Shown here piece after piece: positions 22,733-32,213 of a DNA stretch of 64,000 nt (the first letter of the stretch is position 1; every line of letters begins with the position of its first letter). Source of the stretch: Manihot esculenta. Lineage: Eukaryota; Streptophyta; Magnoliopsida; Malpighiales; Euphorbiaceae. The notes under the pieces were generated by a model. It did no database searches, was not told the origin of the DNA, and saw nothing but the letters and a program-made list of their open reading frames with translations. The position numbers and the translations under genes are program-made. The DNA lies in the NCBI RefSeq assembly GCF_001659605.2, contig NC_035174.2:746389-810388 (forward strand), given 5' to 3'.

Positions 22733-25032
22733 TGTAATACCCGGCTAGACTCCGGTATCGAAATTCCTACCGTTCGGTGGAATCTCGGATGTCGAAAACC
22801 TCTAGAAGGGTAAAATCATGTTTTTATAAAATGTTTTAATGTATTTAATGTTTTTAAGTAAAAAGGAAATTGAGTTTTGTATGAAAAAGACCAAGGAGAC
22901 ATTTCCAGGTTCGGCCGCCGAACGTGGGATGGTTTAGGGGGGCAAGTTAGGCTTCCGAAAATTTCAAAGGTTCGGCCGCCGAACCTCATGTTCGGCCGCC
23001 GAACTTGCATGAGATGTGGGGGTACGTTCGGCTGCCGAAAGGTGGTCTGCCAACCCTATATAAGAGCTCCATGGCCGAAACGGGCGAGTTTTCTCCCCAT
23101 TTTCGGCCACGGTGAGTTCATGCTCTCTTTTGGTTCGTTTTTGATGTTTTTCCTCCGATCTTCCACATTTTAACAAGCTTTATGTTGATTTGAAGAGATT
23201 TGAGCAAAAAGAGCAAGTTTAGAAGCTTGGAGACCAAAGAGTGGATTTCTCCCTACCTCCAAGCTAGGATCGTCTTTCCTCTCGATCTTCAAGAGGTAAG
23301 CTTAGATCCAACCTTTCTTGCATGTTTTAAACTAGTTTTATGAAGATCTATGGGGTAGAAATGCATGATAGGTTATTGTTATGTTTATGAGTTTATGTAT
23401 GTTTATGAACAATGTGGGTTGTTTGATGTGTTGTAGATGGGGTTTAGGATAGTTTGAAGCCCCTAGGAGCTTGTATGCTTGAGTATGCATGTTGTAGAAT
23501 AGAAAAATGCATGATTGAATGAGTTGGGAGGCGTTGTGCATGTTAGAACCAAGTTTCTGCCCTTTTGGGAGAAACCAGGTTCGGCAGCCGAAGGTTCTTT
23601 CGGCCGCCGAACCTGCCTGTGGTAGCATGAATCGGCTGCCGAACCCTGCCCCCGAAAGATGACTTTCGGCTCTGGAAGGGACTTTCGGCCGCCGAAGGTG
23701 CCGCCGAACATGCATGAGTTTCGTCTCTGGAGGGAACCTTCGGCCGCCGAAAGTGCCGCCGAAGGTGCATGACTTTCGGCTCTGGAGGGACTTTCGGCCG
23801 CCGAACCTGCCACCGAAAGTGCCCTGTTCAGCCTTCCTTTGCATGTTTTCCATGGATGTTTTGAGGTGTTTTAAGGGGCTTTTGGGGAGTATTTTAGAGT
23901 TATGTTCATAGATGTTTGGTCCCTCATTTGAGTCCACCTGTGTAGATTCGGACCCGAGGAACCGAGGATCCCAGCAGTGAGTTTAGCTGCTTCAGAGTCA
24001 GTAGAGCTTCAGCCTGAGGTGAGTGGAATAAACTCTTTATGTTTTAAAGTAAATAAATTAATTCTTAGCATGACTCACACATCATGAATGCCATGAGATA
24101 TATTAGGTTATTTGCATTAGAATTCACGAATATGTTGCATTGCATAATATGTTGATGATGTGGATGAATGTTGAATGATCCTTTAGCCCTCCCATGATAT
24201 GATATGGTATGATATGATACGGTACGGAAGACCAGTGAGGCCCATTCTATGCCCCTGACACTATGTAAGAGAAAGACCAGCGAGGCCCATTCTATGCCCC
24301 TGGCACAGTTGGAATGTTATGTTATGATATGTTATGTAAGAGAAAGACCAGTGAGGCCCATTCTACGCCCCTGACACAGTTGGACCACTTAGAGGGCTAT
24401 GGGTGACAAATTCATCCTTGATGTGATTAGTTGTGATGTGATGCATTCCATGATAACAAATGTTTAAATAAAATGTTTTATCATTCTGCTCACTGAGCTC
24501 TGTAGCTCACCCCACTCCCTTAACCCCAGGTTTGCAGGTACAGGGTAGACCAGGAGGTCAGCAGGAGTAATGAAGTTATGGTCATATAATAGTTAGTGTG
24601 GACATGAAAAAATGTTGATGTATAATGTTTAGTACAGTTATGTAATGTAATGATGATATTGAGGATTAGAGATGTGCTTGACCCTAGTTGTATGTTAATC
24701 CCCTTTGTTTACATGATCTTTTAAGTGTAATGACTATGGTTAACCAAACTCAATGTATGTTATGTCGCCCCATTGGAGCATTGATGAGGGCTCCAAGGAA
24801 GGGTTAATGTTTATGACTATGTTATGTATAATGCATGCACAGGTTGAGTTTGGTGATTGAATGAAAGAATGAATGAATGTAAGGAAAAGTTTAAAATTTT
24901 TATGTATGTTGTTGATCATGTATGGGATTAAACAGGTTCACAGGATGAATGTTTGGCTTGCTACGGGTCCCGGCGGCCTTAAGCCGATCTGGATCCTAGC
25001 GCTGGTAGCGGTCCGATTTTCGGATCGTTACA
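22733..25032 (+). mobile_element. Solo LTR, family A copy 2 (2300 bp, 5-bp TSD)
   Basis: Starts TGTAATACCCGGCTAG and ends TTTTCGGATCGTTACA, flanked by GTGGA at 22728-22732 and 25033-25037. It is the reverse orientation of copy 1 (2941-4998). A TATA box (CCTATATAAGAG, near 23053) precedes a probable transcription start, which puts U3 at the left. It contains about ten TTCGGC-NGCCGAA palindromes in two clusters (22905-23040 and 23575-23810), and three repeats of GACCAGYGAGGCCCATTCTA at 24230-24370. No internal coding domain is present. It is inserted in the Copia gag. Confidence 0.92.
23575..23815. repeat. Palindrome array TTCGGCCGCCGAA in family A LTR
   Basis: Six copies of the near-palindrome TTCGGC-(C/A/T)-GCCGAA occur here. 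The last three are spaced about 53 bp apart (about 23686, 23740, 23792) inside a longer repeat ACTTTCGGCTCTGGAGGGA. Each C-centred copy contains the GCC-box core GCCGCC. Comparable arrays occur at 22905-23040, and on copy 1 at 4005-4230 and 4800-4820. Confidence 0.9.
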
Positions 25033-25639
25033 GTGGATGGATCTATGGAAAATTAAGCGAGGAATCACTCGGCCTTGTCATCGGATTAGAAACTGTTCAT
25101 ACTGTTTGGAGCGCTTTAAAAGATGCGTATGCCCAAGATTCACAAGAAAGGGTATTTACCCTCCGACAGCAATTGACCTACTTTCGCAAAGAAGAAAGTC
25201 GGTCCATCACAGAACACCTAAGATTGTTTAAAGAGATCTGTGACAATTTAGCAGCAATTGGAAAAACAGTACCCGATGAAGAGAAAGTATTTTGTCTTCT
25301 TACCAGTCTGGGACCCCAATACGACACGTTCACCACCACGATGCTCAAGCCACCGCGACCAACGTATAATGAGCTAGTCTCCCAACTTAAGAATCTCGAT
25401 CAGTGACGTATGTGGTTTTCCACACAAACTGAAACAGGTCTTGACCAAATTGCTTCTCACGTGGCCTTCTATGGAAATCAACAGACTTCTTCAAATTCTT
25501 CTTCGAATCGACGTCCTCGATTCAACTCTCAAGGGCGTGGCTTCCAAGCTCAGCAGACACAGGGACAAAGACAGAACAAGGAACTAAGCCTCCCTCAGCG
25601 ACGACCTCCTCCCGCAGGGCGTAGAAGAATGACACCATA
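25033..25639 (+). pseudogene. Copia gag, C-terminal part
   Basis: It continues the gag after the solo LTR: VWSALKDAYAQDSQERVFTL, QQLTYFRKEESRSITEHL, FCLLTSLGPQYDTFTTTML, and YNELVSQLKNLDQ, the classical UBN2 gag core. A TGA stop follows at 25404-25406. The same frame then goes on (MWFSTQTETGLDQIASHVAF) to a Gln/Arg/Ser-rich tail ending at 25640. No zinc knuckle, protease, integrase or RT follows, so everything after gag is lost. Confidence 0.85.
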
Positions 25640-25752
25640 GGTAAGTATCAATTCCCTGTGGATTCGATCCTTTTACCACTGTATACAGTTTGTAAAATTG
25701 TTATAACCAAAAAGATTATTTTTGACCAGTTTCAACAACCGCACAGTCACCT
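25640..25752 (-). mobile_element. Fragment of LTR family B (inverted)
   Basis: The reverse complement reads TGACTGTGCGGTTGTTGAAA, then CAAAAATAATC..., then GTATACAGTGGTAAAAGGAT. This matches the start of the solo LTR at 44592 (TGATAGCGGTTGTCGAAGCC, CAAAAATAAAC, GTAGACAGTGGCAATAGGAT). Only about 110 bp of the end is present, joined to the truncated Copia gag on one side and family A LTR copy 3 on the other. Confidence 0.75.
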
Positions 25753-25756
25753 TCGA

Positions 25757-26819
25757 ATATATAAAAATACTTTAGGCCGTCGAACCTGCCTTCGAAACTC
25801 CCCTATCCAACCTTTTTCAGCTTGTTTTCTACATGTTTTTTTTATATGTTTTTAGAGGTCTCTTAGAATAATTTTAGAGTTGTAAAAATTATATTTGATC
25901 CCTCATTTAAGCCTATTTATGTAGGATTGAACTTGGGTGACCGTAGAGACTTACAGTGAGATAATTATTTTAGAACTAGGCATGCATCGGTCAGAGGTGA
26001 GTAAAACTGAACTAAACTATTATTTAATAAAAATCAAACGTTTTAAGTATGTTCATGTATCACGAATGCCATGTATATATATATGATTAAGTTGTTTGTA
26101 TTAGAATTCACGAATGCGATACATTGCATAATTTATTATTGTTATGGATGGATATTGGATGACTCATTAACTCTCGAATATGTTATGACGGATATGGAAA
26201 GACCAGGGCTTGCCCATTCTACGCCCCTGCCGCTATGAATATGTTATATTATGTTTAAAAGGAAGTCATGAGAAGTACCCATCATGGGCCAGATACTATT
26301 GAAATTATGGAGAGTTACTGGTACAAGTTTATCTTTATATGAATTGTTTATATTGTGACGCATTTATACGATCATATATTTTATTAAACTGCTTTTATTT
26401 ACTTATAGCTTATCATTTTCCCTAATCCTTAGGTTTGTAGGACTCGAGTTAGCTCGGGAGGTTAGTTGAGCTGTTTGGTATAGTTCTGATGTAATAGTAT
26501 ATATGTGGACATGTAATAATTTATGGGTTAAAATTGTGCTTTACTCAAATATTCTTTTATAATCCTTTATTTATGATTTTTTATGTAAAAATTTTAAAGT
26601 ATAAATTATATTTGAACTAAATTTGAGGTATATAATATTGACCATATTGGAGTATTTGATAATGATTTTAGTATGAGTTTTATATTTTTTTAGTTATGAT
26701 GCATGCATGAGTCGACATTTGGTTAATGAAATAAAAATATTTATATGCTTTTACGTTTATATATGAAATTATATCAGGTGTAACGGGATGTATAGTTATG
26801 GACTCTGACGATTTTAAAT
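25757..26819 (+). mobile_element. Family A LTR copy 3, middle part
   Basis: From TTTAGGCCGTCGAACCTGCC onwards it follows copy 2 (from about 23790), with base changes and small deletions. It includes the GACCAGGGCTTGCCCATTCT block near 26200 (GACCAGTGAGGCCCATTCTA in copy 2). It is interrupted at 26829 by a MULE. Confidence 0.78.
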
Positions 26820-26998
26820 TAATTTAAAGGGTAAACTGTAATTTAGTCCCTCTGATTTAGTGAAATGCAATCTTTTGTCTCTCTGTTTTAAAAAATCTTT
26901 AATTTAATCACTGTGATTTCTAAAAACTATGACATTAGTCCCTCCCGTTAGATTTTCAGTTAAATCACTGTTAATTTTAGTTAAAAAGACTAAAATAC

Positions 26999-27290
26999 CC
27001 ATTCTCTCTCCTTCCTCTTCCTCTTCTTCTTCTTCTTCTTCTCTTTTCCGATCTCCTTCTTCTTCTTCTCCTTCCCGATCTCCTTCTTCTTCTTCTTCTT
27101 CTTCTCTTTTCCGATCTCCTTCTTCTTCCTCTTCTTCTTCTTCTTCTTCTCTTTTCCGATCTCCTTCTTCTTCCTCTTCTTCTTCTTCTTCTTCTCCTTC
27201 CCGATCTCCTTCTTCTTCTTCTTCTTCTTCTCTTTTCCGATCTCCTCCTTCTTCTTCTCTTCTTCTTCTTCTCTGCCTTCTTCTTCCTTT
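26999..27290. repeat. TTC/CTT-rich array with CTTTTCCGATCTCC spacers
   Basis: Runs of TTC are separated at roughly 30-48-bp intervals by CTTTTCCGATCTCC or CTTCCCGATCTCC. A single mirrored copy lies in the right TIR (GGAGATCGGAAAAG, 27770-27785). The left TIR has therefore expanded by tandem duplication of a short TIR piece. Confidence 0.9.
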
Positions 27291-27427
27291 TGTGATTGGT
27301 AAAATATAGGGAATCTTGCCTTTTGATTATGCAAAATGATACTGTTGCACGGTTGCTTTAGTGAAACCCATGATGATAGGTTTGCAGATATAAATGTGAT
27401 CTAAAGGTTGTGTTATTCACTTTGTAG

Positions 27428-27659
27428 AGCGAAAAGGACAAGAAAATTCAAGAATTAACCATGGAACTACGGAATAAGAAGCGCTTATGTGCAACGTATC
27501 AAGACCACCTAACTGCATTTATGAAAATCGTTGAAGAACATAGTGAGCAGCTATCCAAGAAAGTTCAAAATGTAGCAAGAAATCTTAAAGAATTCGAGTC
27601 TATAGAGTTGGAGCTTCAGCAGCATAGACGGTCTCCATAATTGGAGCAAATTGAAATAG
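27428..27659 (+). pseudogene. Captured coiled-coil exon inside the MULE
   Basis: Bounded by an acceptor-like TTTGTAG and a donor-like AG/GTAAAC. The frame reads SEKDKKIQELTMELRNKKRL, then CATYQDHLTAFMKIVEEHSE, then QLSKKVQNVARNLKEFESIE and QQHRRSP, followed by TAA at 27638-27640. After that the same frame continues LEQIEI up to the donor, so a single CAA to TAA change would explain the stop. The sequence is charged, with heptad-like Leu spacing, so probably coiled-coil. I do not recognise the parent protein. Confidence 0.65.
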
Positions 27660-28004
27660 GTAAACATCGTTCTCCAGGTCGTATAGTTGTGCAACATTTT
27701 TTTGTCCTTTTTCCTGTTCTATTTTACCATTAGAAATGCTTAGAAGGAAGAGGAAGAAGAAGAAGAAGAAGGAGATCGGAAAAGAGAAGAAGAAGAAGAG
27801 GAGGAAGAGAAAGGAGAGAGAATGTGTATTTTAGTCTTTTTAACTAAAATTAACGGTGATTTAACTGAAAATCTAACGGGAGAGACTAATGTCATAGTTT
27901 TTAAAAATCACAGTGACTAAATTGAAGATATTTTAAAACAGAGGGACAAAAGGTTACATTTCACTAAACCAGAGGGACTAAATTACAGTTTACTCTAATT
28001 TAAA

Positions 28005-28043
28005 CCCTAACACCGGTAGCAATCCAATTTTCGAATTGTTACA
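28005..28043 (+). mobile_element. Family A LTR copy 3, 3' end
   Basis: CCCTAACACCGGTAGCAATC, then CAATTTTCGAATTGTTACA, corresponds to the end of copy 2 (GTAGCGGTCCGATTTTCGGA, then TCGTTACA). The final CA is at 28043. No convincing 5-bp duplication pairs with the flank at 22003-22007, which fits its age. Confidence 0.75.
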
Positions 28044-29291
28044 GATTCTACTTTTGAAATGATCGTCCTACCTGTTTTTTATCATGTAACACTAAATACT
28101 ATTGAAAATACCATAGTGATTTGATAAGAACCGGTACCAGGCATTGTTGGTGATGCAGCCAAGAACTAGTACCAGACATTATGGGTGATTCAGCCGGTAG
28201 TTTCTCGACTCTTTGACTGACTGGAAAGACTCATAAATCAGCAAGGAAAGGAGGTTAATTGTCTGTGGACAGCAACTTCAATATTCTAAATCATCAATAA
28301 TATTTTTAGAGTAATGAGAGCAACGAGCTCTTTAGGAAATACATTTTTGAGCGTCGCCAGAGCAAAGAATAGAGTGCAAATGTTCCGCCTGTATGAAGAT
28401 TAAATGATTGGCTGTGAACAAAAAAGAGCGCTGATCTCTTGCATTAATGAAAGGGTTTAGGAAATGGTATATTGGCCCAATAGACAAGTAAGTATTCATG
28501 GTAAGAACATGAACAAAATAAAAATATAAGCTTTCTGGTTTGCCAAATGTTACCTCTTTGCCGCTTCACAGAAACCGCTTAATAGAATTACAACTTAATT
28601 AGAACTACTAAACACTTCTCCATCTCATTTTGATGCCATTTTTACTCTTCTGTTGATATTCTACATCCTAACCATTCATCAATAACAGGAAAAGAAAAGA
28701 CTAGGATAAAGCACACAATTCTGACTTCTATAAACTGCAGCTATCCACTCTTAGAACAATACCACTGAAGCAATACTCTAGAGTATATCTCAAAGGCGGA
28801 TGATTATCAGACATGGATTCTTTTTGGAGTTTGCTGACCAAGGAACATGCTCTAAAGCAAAACACAACAGAAGAAACCAGGAAATCAAAACTGCCTTAGT
28901 TCTTCAATATTAACTGGCACCTGCCAGAATATGAATTCCTAATTAAATCCTAACTTTCCATATAAAGGATGTAGGAGGCAAGTGTAACTGGTTAACTGCA
29001 CTTAATTACAATTAATGACAAATAATATTTGGAAACCCAGCCTGTACCATGTCTATAGCTACTCCAATTTAAGATGTGATTTGGCTTATTTAAATTTGTA
29101 CAATAATGACTCGTTAATTGCATGTTTTCACGAGTTTCTTGCTGGTAAGTACAAAGAATTAGCGAATCCTATGTGCAACCCATCAATGTCTAGAGGCCAA
29201 AAGCATGATTTGTGGGGTTAAACATACAAACATACACGATAATCTCACACTATATGTATATGCTGTAGCAAGAGCAGCAGTAGACCAAACC
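28044..29291. other. Intergenic, 5' flank of the PMEI gene
   Basis: It begins with the minisatellite remnant. A short imperfect duplication (GGTACCAGGCATTGTTGGTGAT-type units) lies at about 28130-28195. No gene is recognised. The segment before 29292 would hold the PMEI promoter, but no clear TATA box stands out. Confidence 0.5.
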
Positions 29292-29837
29292 ATGGCTTTT
29301 ATTAGAAATTTCATGCTCCTTCTCCTTGCTCTCATCCCTGCCTTCTTATTGCATGATATTGATACCCACAAGCTTGTTTCCGCCAACAATGAATTGATCG
29401 AGCTAGAATGCCACAACACAGAAACCCCAGAACTTTGTATGGAGTGTCTAAAGTCAGACCCAAAATCCCAATACAGTGATGAGATAGAAATTGCCAGAAT
29501 CATCACAAATTGTCTGAGCAACCACTCAAAACATTTGGCAGCCAATATGTCTGGGCTTGTTGTTGTAGTCTCGGAGGAGAGGTTAAAGGCTGCTTGCGAA
29601 GCCTGTAGCGGAGGGTATTCTCGGGCATATAAGCATCTGTCTGAAGTGCTCTCATACTTGAAGAGAGGGGATTATGACAAGGCTGGCCATTCTGTACTTA
29701 TAGCCCTCAAATTTCAACTAAGTTGCCAGAAGAGTATTAAGAGCCAAAAATGGAGTCTTCCAGAGAGCATTGCTTATGAGATGAAGGTTTATGAAGATCT
29801 TTCTCAGGATGCTATGAGAATAATTGATCGGCTCTAG
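29292..29837 (+). CDS. Secreted invertase / pectin methylesterase inhibitor-domain protein
   Basis: Intronless frame of 181 aa. Residues 1-20 (MAFIRNFMLLLLALIPAFLL) form a signal peptide, so the product is expected in the apoplast or vacuole. The PMEI/INH pattern is present: C40 and C49 in ECHNTETPELC form the first disulfide-type pair, then the motif L-x-SDP (CLKSDPKSQYSD), and a later pair in the bundle (C102/C105 and C145), with C52 and C74 extra. Helical segments end in VYEDLSQDAMRIIDRL. Family members block pectin methylesterase or acid invertase by forming a complex; which target applies cannot be told from sequence. The ATG was chosen because it opens the signal peptide directly; the in-frame upstream extension lacks family resemblance. 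The length is normal for the family. Confidence 0.9.
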   Translation: MAFIRNFMLLLLALIPAFLLHDIDTHKLVSANNELIELECHNTETPELCMECLKSDPKSQYSDEIEIARIITNCLSNHSKHLAANMSGLVVVVSEERLKAACEACSGGYSRAYKHLSEVLSYLKRGDYDKAGHSVLIALKFQLSCQKSIKSQKWSLPESIAYEMKVYEDLSQDAMRIIDRL

Positions 29838-30698
29838 CTCTCTCTATGTATATGTATGTGCTAATTAATTTACTCTCTTATCAGCCATCTCAGATAAATA
29901 AAGACATACATTATGTAGTGCTTGACCAGTCCAAATCAAGTAGAAAATTAAGAAACAAGATCGGAGAGCTCTAAATTCTTGATTTATTTTATTCACTTAA
30001 TAGTTGCATCAAGCCCTTCGTTGTCTTTTTTGAATTCTTGATTTTCATGTAATGGCTATAGTTAATTATTTAACATTGAATATCAAAATTCTAATTTTAC
30101 TAACCATTTGTTTGCATTGAGAGAAAAGAAAAGAATAGATAAAGAAAAAACATTAGTTTCTACCATTTTTCTTATTTTATTATTAAATTAGATGGATGAA
30201 AAAAGGAAAAGAAAAGAGAAGCGGAACAAATTTGGTTTCATAATTTCCTTTATTAATCCACAACATTTCTCTCTAACAATAAATATCACCAGATGATATT
30301 TTATTAAAATTACTTGCCCATTCTTGATGTCATATAAAGGAAATCGCAACTCATCACAATATGATTGGATTTTCCTAAAATATCTGCTCCATTTAATTTG
30401 AATTTTTAGGCAATTCGATTTTTTAAATCCAGTTTGATTCAAAATCAAACCATCCTAATGCTCTAGTATTTTACCAAACACAGCCTTAAACATGGGATTA
30501 TGACCAAACAAAACAGTGGACCTTTGCATCATCAACGGGATCTCTTCCGTTTCGCAAGCGTTCTCCTCCCTGCTTTCTCTCCTTTCTCTGATTGTTTTCT
30601 TCTTATCTCTGTCATATTCTCAAAATCCTCGTTCACTGCTCTGGATTTCCTGCTTTGAGTTTCCGACGGCAGAGATTGGCTTTCATATCTCTCTGCTC
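29838..30698. other. Intergenic between PMEI and TPR genes
   Basis: It holds the PMEI 3' end with AATAAA-like sequence (AAATAAAGACATAC near 29895), AT-rich spacer, and from about 30490 the pyrimidine-rich 5' UTR of the TPR gene (TCCTCCCTGCTTTCTCTCC). An open frame joins the TPR start from upstream but has no ATG before 30699. Confidence 0.6.
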
Positions 30699-32213
30699 AT
30701 GGCATCTGCTCCATTGAACAAGATAGACACGGCTCACCAGATGTATAGAGACGGAAAGTACGAGCAAGCGCTAGGCTTTTACGCTGACGCTCTTTCCATG
30801 GCCAAAACCAAGCTCCAGAAGATCGCTTTGCATAGTAATCGAGCTGCCTGTTTTTTGAAATTGCACGATTTCAAAAATGTGATTTCTTTCTTCCTAATTT
30901 CATTTCCTATGTTTATTGTTTGTTTGGGTGAATAACTCATTGTCTGGGTGTCGGTTAGAATTTGAATTTTCTTCTTGTGGAAATGATATACCCTTCAATT
31001 TATCCATAGTTTGTTACTTAAATCATAGGCAGCTGAAGAATGTACGTCGGTGCTCGAGCTTGATCACGATCACGCTGGAGCATTGATGCTGCGGGCGCAG
31101 ACACTAGTCACCCTCAATGAGTATCACTCCGCCCTCTTTGACGTCAACAGGCTTTTGGAGTTGAACCCTTCTGCAGAAATTTATCGAAATCTTGAAGCTC
31201 GGTTGAGGACACAACTGGTATCTCATCCTGCTTTTGCTGGGATTTTAACTTTTTGGTCCCTGCATCTTTTTTTTTTCCTTCTCGTTTATCATATGCCACA
31301 GTTGTAATTTAGTATATGGAATCAACATGAATACCTTAGATGGAGATCATTTGTGAGTTCCAGTAGTCTTGTACAGTGTTGTTGCGAGTTATACTTGGGA
31401 TCTGCACCACACACGATGCTTTTCCTTAAACTGCATAAACAAATATGCTTTATGTTTGGGATTTGCTTAAAAAACTTCAGTTATGGTCAGGGAAAAAACT
31501 TTTTGCTTGCAAGATTGCTTCTAAATGAAGGTATGTGCATCTGGAATTTCTTCTGTTGCGCAGCAATGGATAGATTTCTTAATTAGCAAGATGTTGCTGA
31601 AGCTGAATTAATAACTAATGCTATTGTAATTTTGTAACTATTGAGCTCCTGCTGTCGGTTAAAGTAAATGTTTTTTTTTGCTCAAGGGAAGTCACTTGCT
31701 CCAATACCTGAATCTGAAGCTGAGTTGGAAGAAGAGGAAGAAAAAGCTGAAGCAGAACTATATAGACACGAGGAAGAACTACAAGATGGAGAAGATGCAG
31801 CTATGGCAATAGCAAGAACTAACCAGCAAAAGGACCCTTTTATAGCTACTGTTACTACTGATGTTGTGGTGCCTAAAATTCCAACCATCAACAGGTCTTC
31901 TGAAACACGTAAAGATCTAATATTTGAGCCTAGAAAGACCATTGCTGCAGAAGTTATTGCGCAAGCACAGCGGAAAGTTAAGCCTAGAAAGACTCTTGCT
32001 GCTGAAGTTATAGCTCGAGCACAGAGGAAGAAGGAATTATCTGACCAACTTTCTAAAGGATGGCAAGCGATCCCAAAACCAAAGGGCCACTCTGCTTTGA
32101 ATTATGATCGTTGGGACAAAGTTGAGGATGATTCAAGTGAAGATGAAGATGAAGAGTCACAGCCTCAGTATCGCTTCCGTTTAAGAACTGTTGGGGTACA
32201 ATCAGCGAAGTGA
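30699..32213 (+). CDS. Tetratricopeptide-repeat protein with acidic, repeat-containing C-terminus (3 exons)
   Basis: Exons 30699-30878, 31029-31217 and 31692-32213, all phase 0 with GT-AG borders, give 296 aa. The last acceptor (GGAAG/TCACTT) was chosen because it keeps phase 0 and joins RTQL to SLAPIPESE. Residues 1-110 form TPR units: AHQMYRDGKYEQALGFYADA, then HSNRAACFLKLHDFKNAAEE, then ALMLRAQTLVTLNEYHSALF. A Glu-rich coiled segment follows (AELEEEEEKAEAELYRHEEE). Then comes a tandem repeat, EPRKTIAAEVIAQAQRK and KPRKTLAAEVIARAQRK. The C-terminus ends GWQAIPKPKGHSALNYDRWD then an acidic SSEDEDEE run. TPRs bind partner proteins, often chaperones. I recognise it as a conserved plant TPR protein but cannot name its partner. 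Confidence 0.88.
31926..32032 (+). repeat. In-frame duplicated motif in TPR protein C-terminus
   Basis: The segments coding PRKTIAAEVIAQAQRK and PRKTLAAEVIARAQRK lie about 60 bp apart in exon 3. Both are basic amphipathic stretches. Confidence 0.8.

Larger units (their letters stand above)
26829..27995. mobile_element. Pack-MULE-like element (1167 bp) with about 250-bp TIRs and 9-bp TSD
   Basis: The ends GGGTAAACTG and CAGTTTACTC are inverted, and the similarity runs inwards about 180 bp, then through TTC/GAA-rich sequence (to about 27070 and from about 27745). It is flanked by a perfect 9-bp duplication TAATTTAAA (26820-26828 and 27996-28004), the hallmark of Mutator-like elements. No transposase is encoded. 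The centre carries an exon-like segment (27428-27659) of host-gene character. The left TIR is extended by a TTC array. Confidence 0.9.

Noticed and set aside
22816..23937. Frames with repeated GGRKS / RRPKVPS / AAESP motifs in the family A LTR (also 3889-4170)
   Set aside because: They come from reading the TTCGGCCGCCGAA palindrome arrays in several frames and both strands; no frame is favoured.
27040..27245. Resemblance of CTTTTCCGATCT to the end of a common sequencing adapter (CTCTTCCGATCT)
   Set aside because: The bases differ, the motif is part of a regular TTC array, and a mirrored copy sits in the other terminal repeat of the MULE, so it is genomic.
26929..27334. Ser/Arg/Pro-rich and Lys/Glu-rich frames over the TTC array on both strands
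   Set aside because: They are translations of a simple repeat inside MULE terminal repeats.
30516..30698. Hydrophobic N-terminal extension of the TPR protein (possible signal peptide)
   Set aside because: The frame is open but has no ATG before 30699, and the sequence is pyrimidine-rich 5' UTR in character.
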